This document shows positions 8,797 through 16,799 of a DNA stretch of 64,000 nucleotides, in pieces. Each line of letters starts with the position of its first letter. Position 1 is the stretch's first letter. The notes below the pieces were generated by a model. It searched no databases, was not told the DNA's origin, and saw only the letters and a list, made by a program, of their open reading frames with translations. Made by a program: the position numbers and the translations under genes. This DNA is from Candidatus Pullilachnospira intestinigallinarum. Lineage in GTDB: Bacteria; Bacillota; Clostridia; Lachnospirales; Lachnospiraceae. Where the stretch lies: contig DVIN01000051.1 in the NCBI GenBank assembly GCA_018711275.1, positions 1-64,000 of the forward strand, given 5' to 3'.

Positions 8797-9002
8797 GAAC
8801 GGTTACCTCTTGTCTTTTCTCCCCTGGAACCGTTCCCCAGCACCTGGCCGAACGGTTACCTCCTGCAGTTTCCCTGCTAAAACCGTTCCCCGGCACATGA
8901 TCGAACGGTTACCTCCTGCAGTTTCTCTTCCAGAACCGTATCCTGATACCTGGCGGAATGGTTATTCTCCTAGATTTCTCATTTCTCTTACGAAACCATT
9001 TC
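8797..9002. repeat. Array of four 53-bp tandem hairpin repeats
   Basis: Units start at 8797, 8850, 8903 and 8956 with an exact 53-base period. Each has GAACGGTT, a 23-27 base loop and AACCGTTC, so each folds into a hairpin. Unit four reads GAATGGTT with AACCATTT: the change on one arm is compensated on the other, and its loop has 7 extra bases. The array abuts the larE stop codon. The rest of the 8512-8796 gap is AT-rich with no gene. Confidence 0.85.
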
Positions 9003-9899
9003 TCAACCGTGGTCTGCAGCGCTGCATTCCTCACTGCCATCCATTTTCAAAAATTCCGGCGTATACTCCTCCGCCTTCCCATCATCGGCCTCCGGGATGT
9101 CCATGCTTCCGGACCGGAATCCTTCCAGATCCAGGGTCACATAAGGAAAGCCCAGCGATTTCAGAATTCGGACAATAAAATCCTTCAGCTGCACTGCCAG
9201 AGCAAGTTTTTCCGGTTCCACCTCGATTCTGGCCACCGGCGCATGGTAGCGGACCCGTACCACGGGAAATCCCAGTTGGCGCACTGCCTCTTCCGCCGCC
9301 TCAATCCGCCGCAGAAACTGAAGATCCAGCCGGGCGCCGTAGGGAAGCCGGGTGGCCATGCAGGGAGCCGACGGGCGGCTGGCCACCTGAATCCCGGCTT
9401 CCCGGGCCAGCTGGCGCACCTCCGCTTTGGTGATCTGACACTGGGCCAGCGGGCTGTAAACGCCCAGCTCCCGCACCGCCTGCAGGCCGGGCCGGTATAC
9501 CGACAGATCGTCCTGGTTGGTTCCCTCCAGAAATGTGGAAATCCCCCGCTCCTTTCCAAACCGGATCAGCTGTTCAAAAAGTCCTTTCTTGCACAGATAG
9601 CACCGGTTTCTGGGATTGTCTGCGATCTCGGCAAATTCCAGTTCATTGACGGTAATTACTTTGTGAAGAATTCCCGCGTCCCGGGCCGACTGCCGGGCTG
9701 CCTCCAGATCCGCCGCCGGGTGCAGCACTGTGTCAAAGGTCACCCCGTACACTTTCGTTTGATTTTTGGCGGCATATTTTCCCGCCCACCAGGCCAGAAG
9801 GGCGCTGTCCACACCGCCGGACAATGCCAGGCAGACATCCTGCTTTGTATACTCGTCCATCAGGGCGGCCAGCTGCTGTTTTTTTTCTTCCAGTGTCAT
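9003..9899 (-). CDS. larE: LarE, sulfur transferase for nickel-pincer cofactor
   Basis: ATP-dependent PP-loop enzyme (298 residues) that converts the carboxylates of the pyridinium biscarboxylate precursor to thiocarboxylates. The PP-loop SGGVDS is at residues 27-32. Cysteines in CYLC (100-103) and APC (180) give three candidate cluster ligands, like LarE forms that carry a 4Fe-4S cluster rather than sacrificing a single cysteine; this subclass call is inference. ATG at 9899 lies directly after the repeat at 9915, whose edge provides AGAGAGG as ribosome-binding site. Last gene of larB-larC-larE; the hairpin array begins at its stop codon. Confidence 0.93.
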   Translation of the reverse strand: MTLEEKKQQLAALMDEYTKQDVCLALSGGVDSALLAWWAGKYAAKNQTKVYGVTFDTVLHPAADLEAARQSARDAGILHKVITVNELEFAEIADNPRNRCYLCKKGLFEQLIRFGKERGISTFLEGTNQDDLSVYRPGLQAVRELGVYSPLAQCQITKAEVRQLAREAGIQVASRPSAPCMATRLPYGARLDLQFLRRIEAAEEAVRQLGFPVVRVRYHAPVARIEVEPEKLALAVQLKDFIVRILKSLGFPYVTLDLEGFRSGSMDIPEADDGKAEEYTPEFLKMDGSEECSAADHG

Positions 9900-9914
9900 A
9901 TTTCCTCTCTTTCC

Positions 9915-9985
9915 GGCCGCATGGCCATAAAGGTATCCCCGCAGGGGGTTCCTCTCTTTCCGGCCGCATGGCCATAAAGGTATCT
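9915..9985 (+). repeat. Tandem pair of 47-bp repeats between larC and larE
   Basis: Cores at 9915-9938 and 9962-9985 (GGCCGCATGGCCATAAAGG then TATC), exactly 47 bases apart. The palindrome CCCCGCAGGGGG lies between. The right copy ends 3 bases from the larC stop; the left copy ends in the larE Shine-Dalgarno sequence. Confidence 0.85.
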
Positions 9986-9987
9986 GC

Positions 9988-11202
9988 TTATTTCCAGGCC
10001 TTCTCCGCCTCCCGGTATACCTGACCGAAAGGCACATCGGCCGCAAGGCTTAGCGCTTTCACATCCTCATACTCCGGATAGCCCCGCTGCTCCTCTCCCA
10101 GGCTGCACACCTTCACCCGCACATTCCCCCAGGGGGTCCGGGCCGTCGCCATGCGGCGGGGAAGCACCGTGCGCTGCACCGGATACCGGCGGATCCCGAT
10201 GGTGGTGGTTTCCCGGAAAATCAGACGCTCCAGTTTCTCCATATCTTCCCGGCGGCACAGCACCTGAAGCTGCCAGGCCGGACGGGATTTCTTCATAAAT
10301 ACCGGCAGATAACAGGCGTCCAGCGCTCCGCTATCCAGCAGCCGCTCCTGGACATATCCCAGTTGTTCTCCGGTACAGTCATCCACATTGGTCTCCAAAA
10401 CCCATACGGCGTCCCCGGATTCCTGCGGCGCTTTCTCTGCATCGGAGACGGTTTTCGGTTCCTCTTCCTCCTTTGCCGGACGCACCCACATGGCCCGCAG
10501 GATATTGGCATGTGTAAAATCCTTCTCCCCGGAACCGATGCCGATCTTTTCAATCACAAATTCCTCCGGAAGCCGGCAGTTGCCGCAGGCCGCCGCGATA
10601 GCCGCACCTGTGGGGGTAATCATTTCTCCCTGGGTATCGGTGATTTTCACCGCAAGGTGATACCGGGCGATCAGCTGCGCCGTGGCAGGCACCGGCACCG
10701 GCATCCTGCCGTGCTGGCACCAGGAAGTCCCCTGGCCCTCCCGGAGGGTGCCGATGGCGATCTTCTCCGCTCCCAGATCTTCCAGGCAGATGGCAACTCC
10801 CACAATGTCAATGATGGAATCCACCGCCCCCACCTCGTGAAAATGCACCTGCTCCGGAGTGGTGCCGTGAACTGCGGCCTCCGCCTCCGCCAGCACGCCG
10901 AAAATGGCCAGCGCCCGCTCCTTTACCCTGGACTCCAGCTGCGATTCCTCCAGCATCTGACGGATCTGCCGGTAATTCCGGGCAGGCTGCGGCTTTGCGG
11001 CGTCCATCTCCACGAAAAACGCGCAGGCGTCAATGCCGCATTTCTCCGTTCTTCCGATCACCAGGCGATACCCCTCCAGGGGCAGTTTCGCAATCTCTCT
11101 TTTCAGATATTCCCGGTCCGCTCCCAGATCCAACAGGGCGCTGACTGTCATATCCCCGCTGATACCGGAGCTGCCTTCCAGATATAAAATCCTGTCACTC
11201 AT
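9988..11202 (-). CDS. larC: LarC, nickel-inserting cyclometallase
   Basis: CTP-dependent enzyme that inserts nickel into the pyridinium bisthiocarboxylate to finish the nickel-pincer nucleotide. 404 residues in one uninterrupted frame; in Lactiplantibacillus plantarum the two halves are joined by programmed frameshifting, so none is needed here. N-terminus LYLEGSSGISGDMTVSALLDLG and central VHFHEVGAVDSIIDIVG are family signatures. Starts with an ATGA overlap with larB, so it is translationally coupled. Confidence 0.95.
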   Translation of the reverse strand: MSDRILYLEGSSGISGDMTVSALLDLGADREYLKREIAKLPLEGYRLVIGRTEKCGIDACAFFVEMDAAKPQPARNYRQIRQMLEESQLESRVKERALAIFGVLAEAEAAVHGTTPEQVHFHEVGAVDSIIDIVGVAICLEDLGAEKIAIGTLREGQGTSWCQHGRMPVPVPATAQLIARYHLAVKITDTQGEMITPTGAAIAAACGNCRLPEEFVIEKIGIGSGEKDFTHANILRAMWVRPAKEEEEPKTVSDAEKAPQESGDAVWVLETNVDDCTGEQLGYVQERLLDSGALDACYLPVFMKKSRPAWQLQVLCRREDMEKLERLIFRETTTIGIRRYPVQRTVLPRRMATARTPWGNVRVKVCSLGEEQRGYPEYEDVKALSLAADVPFGQVYREAEKAWK

Positions 11203-11999
11203 CTTTCTCCTCCGTTTCCATCCTCACGCTCTGCCCCATGGCCGGATAAGGTATTCCCATTTACCGCCAGCCGGTTAATCTGGGTTGCCATATAACCCGC
11301 CCCGAAACCATTGTCAATATTTACCACAGCGATTCCTTCCGCGCAGGAGTTCAGCATGGTAAGAAGCGGCGCCAGTCCGTGAAATCCCGCTCCGTATCCC
11401 ACGGATGTGGGTACCGCAATCACCGGATGTTCCACAAGGCCCGCCACCACACCGGGCAGCGCCCCCTCCATGCCGGCCACCGCCACGATGGCATTGGCCG
11501 CCCGCAGATCCTCCAGACGGGCAATCAGCCGGTGAATTCCCGCCACACCCACATCAAAAATCCGATTCACCCGGCTGCCGAAAAACTCCGCAGTCCTGGC
11601 CGCTTCCTCCGCCACCGGGATATCCGTGGTGCCTCCGGTGCAGACCACCACATTCCCGATCAGCTCCGGTTTCTCATACTGCAGGCAGATGGTCTGGGAA
11701 GCCTCCTCATAAACCGCCTCCGGAATCACCGCATGTACCGCCTCAAACTGTTCACGGCTGGCTCTGGTGGCCAGCACATTTTCCTGCCGACTGGCAAAAC
11801 TCTGAAAAATCCTGACCATATGCTCCAGGGTTTTCCCCGGGCTGTAAATCACCTCGCCAAAACCGGACCGGAGTCCCCGGTGATGATCAATTTTCGCGCA
11901 TCCGATATCTTCATAGGGAAGCTTCTTAAAATAATCCTCCGCTTCCGCCAGATCCACTTCTCCCCGCTGCACCTTCAGCAGCATTTCATGTACGTCCAT
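11199..11999 (-). CDS. larB: LarB, nicotinate adenine dinucleotide carboxylase
   Basis: First enzyme of nickel-pincer cofactor synthesis: carboxylates and hydrolyses NaAD. 266 residues with a PurE-like C-terminal half (VVCTGGTTDIPVAEEAA, VAGMEGALPGVVAGL, PTSVGYGAGFHG). ATG at 11999 has AAGGAGG about 6 bases upstream. First gene of the operon. No larA (lactate racemase) or other recognised nickel-pincer-dependent enzyme lies in the window, so the cofactor's client must be elsewhere. Confidence 0.95.
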   Translation of the reverse strand: MDVHEMLLKVQRGEVDLAEAEDYFKKLPYEDIGCAKIDHHRGLRSGFGEVIYSPGKTLEHMVRIFQSFASRQENVLATRASREQFEAVHAVIPEAVYEEASQTICLQYEKPELIGNVVVCTGGTTDIPVAEEAARTAEFFGSRVNRIFDVGVAGIHRLIARLEDLRAANAIVAVAGMEGALPGVVAGLVEHPVIAVPTSVGYGAGFHGLAPLLTMLNSCAEGIAVVNIDNGFGAGYMATQINRLAVNGNTLSGHGAEREDGNGGER

Positions 12000-12261
12000 G
12001 TCAATCCTCCTTGCCTGTGCCGCGCAGACGCCTGCCTGCGGGCTGTCGATTCACTCAGACGGAAAACACCACGGAATCCTGTCGTTTCTGACGATAAAAA
12101 TCCACAGAGTACGCTTTCCATCCTATATTTTACTACGGTTCTATGGTATAGAAAAGAAATATTTGGCGAATGCCAGACCGGGCCTTCTGTCTGCCGGGAA
12201 AGGCCCAACTTTTAAACATATAGAAGGTGTGCAAAACAGGTCTTCTATTTGTATGTAATTA

Positions 12262-12292
12262 AGTGTACAGCCTGGAGTATACTCCAGGTCAA
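12262..12292 (-). promoter_or_regulatory. MerR-type promoter/operator upstream of larB
   Basis: On the minus strand TTGACC (12292-12287), a 19-base spacer and TACACT (12267-12262), with the perfect 18-bp palindrome CCTGGAGTATACTCCAGG (12271-12288) filling the spacer. An over-long 19-base spacer holding a dyad is the hallmark of MerR-family activated promoters. It points to larB, 260 bases downstream. No MerR gene is in the window. Confidence 0.75.
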
Positions 12293-12520
12293 GGGAAATC
12301 AAACGACAATGGGACAAACTTTTGCTTTTCCGCGGGTGTGAAAGCGCACGATCTGTTTTTGGGGTGAAATGCAGGCAGGTTCTTCTGTGCTGTTGGGGGT
12401 TGCGAAAATGAAGCAATCTGTCATGGAGAAATACCATTCCACATAATGGAAACATCGTGAGCGAAGATCCGTAAAATTCAGAGTCATAATTTACAGCTGG
12501 TAAGACAGAGGGCTTTTTCT

Positions 12521-12875
12521 GCGGGGTTAAATTACATTTTCTGGTTTCTTGCCGTAGAATTGGACGGTTTTATACAGGTCTAAATCGCATTTCCTCATTT
12601 TTAGCCGTAGTTACAGGCTGGGTTATACGGTTTCAAATTGCGTTTCCTGGTTTTCAACCGTAGTTTTGACTGGTTTCCTACGGGGCTAAATTGCATTTCC
12701 TGATTTTCAACCGTAGTTACTGGCTGGGTTATACGGTTCCAAGTTGCATTTCCTGGTTTTCAACCGTAGGCATAAGCAGATTTATACGGTTATAAATCGC
12801 GTTTCCTAACTTCTAGCCGTAGGCATGGCCGGGGTCATACGGGGGCAAATCACAATTGTTGGTTTCCCGCCGCAG
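12521..12875. repeat. Array of seven 53-bp tandem hairpin repeats
   Basis: Units start at 12521, 12574, 12627, 12680, 12733, 12786 and 12839, all exactly 53 bases apart. The best units read ACGGTT, 23 bases, AACCGT. Arm spacing and period are identical to the 8.8-kb array; the loops share TGC and TTTCC-like stretches. End units are more degenerate. 53 is not a multiple of three and stops occur in the frames, so the array is not coding. Confidence 0.85.
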
Positions 12876-13053
12876 AACCGGACGTATTCTATGGTTTTAT
12901 TCACATAAACAAATTTTGTCTTGTAATTCCAGTCAAGCGGATCCCAATCCGGTTGTTTTCTGTTAAGTATTCTCACCCATCTCTCATCCGTTTCGCGGAT
13001 CATTTGTCTGCCGCAGATATCAAATATCCGTATCAAGTCGGAAATCTGTATTT

Positions 13054-13098
13054 AAATGAAAGAGTGAGCAACCTTTAAAATTGCCCACTCTTTCATTA
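13054..13098. terminator. Stem-loop downstream of glmS
   Basis: A 17-base inverted repeat (AATGAAAGAGTG arms) surrounds an AT-rich loop, 70 bases beyond the glmS stop. There is no long T run, so it may be a bidirectional terminator or an mRNA 3' stabiliser. The stretch 12876-13053 shows no supportable gene. Confidence 0.6.
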
Positions 13099-13168
13099 AG
13101 TATCTTCTGCCTGCCATCGTGATCCTTGCGTCAAATGGGGCAGCTCATGTCTCTCATTTCCCGCAAAA

Positions 13169-15010
13169 TCACTCCACCGTCACGCTTTTGGCGAGATTTC
13201 TGGGTTTATCCACGTCCAGGCCTTTTGCCACGGATACATAATAGCCCATCAGCTGCAGCGGTATCACCGCCAGGGAGGTGGCAAAATGGGGATCTGTCCT
13301 GGGGATATACGTGACGAAATCCGCAGTATCTTCCATATTATAATTGCCATAGGATGTGAGTCCCATCAGATAGGCGCCGCGGCTCTTGCACTCCACCATG
13401 TTGCTGACGGTTTTTTCATACAGCTCGGGCTGGGTGGCCACTCCGATCACCAGGGTGCCGTCCTCAATGAGGGAAATGGTTCCGTGTTTCAGTTCTCCGG
13501 CGGCGTATGCCTCGGAATGAATGTAGCTGATTTCCTTCATTTTCAGGCTGCCTTCCATGCTGATGGCGTAGTCCAGCCCTCTTCCGATGAAGAACACATC
13601 CCGGGCATTCACCTGTTTGGCGGCGAACCACTGGAGCCGTTCTTTATCCTCGATGATCCGGCGGATCTTATCCGGCAGGGTCTTCATTTCCTGAATATAG
13701 CCTGCATATGCTTCCTGATCAATAGTCTGACGGATCAGGGCGAACTGGACAGCCAGCACATAAATGGCAATCAGCTGGGTGCTGTAGGCTTTGGTGGTGG
13801 CCACGGAAATCTCCGGTCCGGCCAGGGTATAAAATACATTGTCCGCCTCCCGGGCAATGGAGGATCCCACCACGTTGACGATTCCCAGGGTCCAGACGCC
13901 TTTCTCCTTCGCCTCCCGAAGCGCCGCCAGACTGTCGGCGGTCTCTCCGGACTGACTGATGATAATAGCCAGACTGCCCTCCGCTTCCAGAAGCGGTTTC
14001 CGGTAACGGAATTCGGAGGCCAGCTCCACACGCACCGGAATCCGGGTCAGATCCTCAAAAATGTACTGGGCCGCCATACCCACATGATAGGCAGAACCGC
14101 AGGCAACAATATAAATCTGACGAAGTTTCTGAATTTCCTCTTCCTCAAGGCCCAGATCCGTAAGATCAAAGGCATCGCCCTTCAGCACGGAATTCAGGGT
14201 ATCCTCCACGGCTTTGGGCTGCTCGTGGATTTCCTTCATCATGAAATGCTCAAAGCCGCCTTTTTCCGCTGCCTCCGCATCCCACTCAATGGTCTTCAGA
14301 TCCTTGGAGATTTCCTCACCGTCCAGATTGTAGAAAGTGATTTCCCCTTTGCGTACCCGGGCCATTTCCATGTTGCCGATGTAATAGACATTTCGGGTGT
14401 ATTTCAGGATCGCCGGCACATCGGAAGCCAGATAGGATTCCCCGTCCGCCACACCCAGAATCATGGGGCTGTCTTTTCTGGCGGCATAAATTTCCTCCGG
14501 GTAATCTTTAAACATCACCGCCAGGGCATAAGAACCGCGGATGCGGACCATGGAATGGTTGATGGCATCCACCGGGGTGCCCTCGTATTTCTTATAATAA
14601 TAGTCAATGAGTTTTACAGCCACTTCCGTGTCTGTCTCAGAGTAAAAGGTATATCCCTTTCTCAGCAGCTTATCCTTCAGCTCCTGATAATTCTCAATAA
14701 TGCCGTTGTGAACGGCGATGACATTTCCATCATCGCTGACATGGGGATGGGCGTTGCTCTCAGAGGGTTCTCCGTGGGTTGCCCAACGGGTATGGCCGAT
14801 GCCGCAGGTGCCGCCAACTGCCATCCCTCCATTGGTCTTTTCCGACAGAACCTTCAATCTGCCCTTTGCTTTGATAATCTCAGCAACCTTCTCCCCGTCC
14901 CGCACCGCGAGACCGGCAGAATCATACCCTCGGTACTCCAGTTTGGAAAGACCATCCAGAAGAATGGGGGCCGCCTGATGTGTGCCTGTAAAGCCAACGA
15001 TTCCACACAT
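13169..15010 (-). CDS. glmS: Glutamine-fructose-6-phosphate aminotransferase
   Basis: Makes glucosamine-6-phosphate from fructose-6-phosphate and glutamine, the entry to peptidoglycan amino sugars. 613 residues: an N-terminal class II glutaminase whose catalytic Cys2 is in MCGIVGF, then two SIS domains (SQSGETADSLAAL near residue 350). It ends ...NLAKSVTVE as in the family. ATG at 15010 with AAAGGAG upstream; the start must be here because Cys must follow Met. Own promoter and about 170-base leader; no glmS ribozyme core is seen. Confidence 0.98.
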   Translation of the reverse strand: MCGIVGFTGTHQAAPILLDGLSKLEYRGYDSAGLAVRDGEKVAEIIKAKGRLKVLSEKTNGGMAVGGTCGIGHTRWATHGEPSESNAHPHVSDDGNVIAVHNGIIENYQELKDKLLRKGYTFYSETDTEVAVKLIDYYYKKYEGTPVDAINHSMVRIRGSYALAVMFKDYPEEIYAARKDSPMILGVADGESYLASDVPAILKYTRNVYYIGNMEMARVRKGEITFYNLDGEEISKDLKTIEWDAEAAEKGGFEHFMMKEIHEQPKAVEDTLNSVLKGDAFDLTDLGLEEEEIQKLRQIYIVACGSAYHVGMAAQYIFEDLTRIPVRVELASEFRYRKPLLEAEGSLAIIISQSGETADSLAALREAKEKGVWTLGIVNVVGSSIAREADNVFYTLAGPEISVATTKAYSTQLIAIYVLAVQFALIRQTIDQEAYAGYIQEMKTLPDKIRRIIEDKERLQWFAAKQVNARDVFFIGRGLDYAISMEGSLKMKEISYIHSEAYAAGELKHGTISLIEDGTLVIGVATQPELYEKTVSNMVECKSRGAYLMGLTSYGNYNMEDTADFVTYIPRTDPHFATSLAVIPLQLMGYYVSVAKGLDVDKPRNLAKSVTVE

Positions 15011-15140
15011 AGTTTTGTCTCCTTTCTGTCTGCGACGGCTTTGAACTTTTGAACGGGGAAATAGGGAAATGCTTTCCGGGGTTCGAAGCCAGTCACAATC
15101 AATCTGATATTTGTCTTTCACACGGACTTGAATTCCAGCA

Positions 15141-15214
15141 GCGCGGACTCCCCGCAGCGGCGAAATCCGCGCCAAGGCAGATTCCATTTTATCATGGGTG
15201 GGGGAAAATGGCAA
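15141..15214 (-). promoter_or_regulatory. glmS promoter and leader hairpin
   Basis: Minus-strand TTGCCA (15214-15209), 17-base spacer, TAAAAT (15191-15186). Just after the expected start is a nested stem: GCGCGGA (15172-15166) pairs with TCCGCGC (15147-15141), enclosing CCGC-A-GCGG. The remaining ~130-base leader lacks the conserved glmS-ribozyme core. Confidence 0.65.
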
Positions 15215-15245
15215 GGAAGTGTTTTGGGCAGGGTGTTTCGTGTTG

Positions 15246-15292
15246 GTTATGTAAAAAGGTCCGATTCAGGCATCGCCGCCGTTGAATCAGAC
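15246..15292 (-). terminator. Rho-independent terminator
   Basis: Minus-strand stem GGTCTGATTCA pairing with TGAATCGGACC, followed by TTTTT. It lies just beyond the glycosyltransferase remnant and may once have ended that gene's transcript. Confidence 0.8.
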
Positions 15293-15310
15293 CTTTCATC
15301 CATTTTTTAG

Positions 15311-15870
15311 TTATCCGTCAGGCCAAGAAGCCAGTCCCTGGCATTGATACGCCGTATCCCACCATTTTTTGACATACCAATCCAGCAGCATTTTGTCATC
15401 ATCTGCCAATTTACTCTTTCGTGTCTCAGCTCCATAGGCAATAAATGTCGTCTTTGGGCTTCTTCCTTTTATTCCTTTTCCGTCATAGCATTCATGAATG
15501 TATTGTTCGATGGTTTTGCTGTCACAAATAACCAGATCAGACCATTTGACCATCATCTGTTCTGATAATTTCCAATACTTTCTAATTGTCCGATTCCACT
15601 TTGCTCTTTTAAATTCGTGCCCGTCAGGGTTCAAGTATATCTTTCCCCCTAATTTATGTATCTTGTGATAATAATGCTTCATAAAAGGGCCAATACGGCA
15701 GGCCATAATATACACAATCGGATGAGGAATCTTATCCCGTTTGATAATCTCACAACTTTCATGGAGTGCCGCCACATCATAATAAATAGCCTGTGCCGGG
15801 CCGAGCTTTTCAAAGATTTTTACTCGAAAGCAATGGGCGTTATGATATGCAAACTCATGATCATTTATAA
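15311..15870 (-). pseudogene. Remnant of a DUF1972-type rhamnosyltransferase
   Basis: About 190 residues match the N-terminal half of DUF1972/GT4 rhamnosyltransferases: EFAYHNAHCF, GPAQAIYYDVAAL, ACRIGPFM, NPDGHEFKRAKW, RKYWKLSEQMMVK and DLVICDSKTIEQYI. The first ~35 residues and the whole sugar-nucleotide-binding C-terminal half are missing; the frame runs into unrelated WWDTAYQCQGLASWPDG and stops. It joins a transposase fragment at about 15870. More AT-rich than its neighbours, so probably a transferred and decayed gene. Confidence 0.75.
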
Positions 15871-16238
15871 TCTTTGTAAAATACCGGCGCCATCTGCAAC
15901 AGCATTCCACTCCATTTCGCACCCCGGTTCTCCATCTGCCTGGCCGCGGCAATCGCTCCATTCACAGCAGCCCGCCGGAAATAGGACGGCACCTTCCCAA
16001 AAGGAAATTCCACCGGAGCACTCCTGCACCCCCTGGCCGGAACCACCATCTTTTCCATTTCCCGCAGAAGCCGCCCCGCCGGAACCTGCCCAAGAGAAGG
16101 CGTCTCAAAATAGATCTTCAGAAAAAACGATGCCAGCTGATTGTACAGATCCTTCGTTTTTTCAAATATCTGCTCTTCTCCGTTGAGAATCCGAAAACGG
16201 TATGTCAGTGTATAAAAGCCTTGAGGTATTTTCTCCAT
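15861..16238 (-). pseudogene. 5' fragment of a TnpB-like (IS200/IS605) gene
   Basis: 125 residues starting MEKIPQGFYTLTYRFRIL and containing VPSYFRRAAVNGAIAAARQ, which resembles the N-terminal part of IS605-type TnpB RNA-guided nucleases. The RuvC and zinc-ribbon parts are absent. The fragment ends where the glycosyltransferase remnant begins, so an insertion followed by deletion is likely. Recognition of the family is from short motifs only. Confidence 0.5.
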
Positions 16239-16799
16239 AACCGTTCCATCCTCTCCAGAGCTGTCTCATTTATTGGAAAATATGGCACGGACAATCTCCG
16301 CTACCGCCCCATATTATATCACTCACCTAAAGTGGATTCAAGGTTAATTGCGTCAAATTTCAAAGATTTCAGGGATGAATGGCGATTTACGGGGATGAAA
16401 AAGGCAGAAAATTTTGCTTTTTTATCGATATTTACCACGATATCAAAGAATATTAAAAAGAAATATACATTCAGATATTATTTTTTTCCGTTTCTAAAAA
16501 ATTGATGGTCAAAATCGTGGTCATTTCTGCGGAGGCTTCCTCCCTTGTTTTTTCTCACTGAATAATAAAAAAGAAAACATAAGACAAAACCTTTCGTGGT
16601 CAGAAGAATGGTTTTCATTGGCCAGACTGCCGCATTTATGGCGATCTGGCCTGTTTGTCGTATTTTCCAATAAATACGGTTCCCACCGTTTCCGATAAAA
16701 AGGCCCCGAATACATTCTGGCTCGCAGCACAGAATATACTCAGGGTCTTTATTTATGGCAATGGAAAGTTCACGCATCATGCCTTCCTTTTTTCTTTTC
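16239..16799. other. AT-rich intergenic stretch, no supportable gene
   Basis: The region is AT-rich, especially 16310-16510. A minus-strand frame (16478 to about 16770) begins MMRELSIAINKDPEYILCC after a purine-rich AAGGAAGG, but it has no recognisable family and odd composition. No insertion-sequence end could be defined. Confidence 0.4.

Noticed and set aside
8628-8900. 90-codon plus-strand frame downstream of the ylxM promoter region
   Set aside because: Runs into the hairpin array; hydrophobic low-quality composition and no ribosome-binding site.
8797-12875. CRISPR array interpretation of the 53-bp repeats
   Set aside because: The repeated part is a degenerate dyad, not an identical repeat; the 18-base intervals are too short and semi-conserved; no cas genes are present.
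12806-13036. 76-codon minus-strand frame (MIRIFDICGRQ...)
   Set aside because: No ribosome-binding site or recognisable family, and its 3' part reads through unit seven of the hairpin array.
15011-15310. glmS ribozyme
   Set aside because: The conserved core around the cleavage site and the GGCGG-type pseudoknot strands were not found in the leader.
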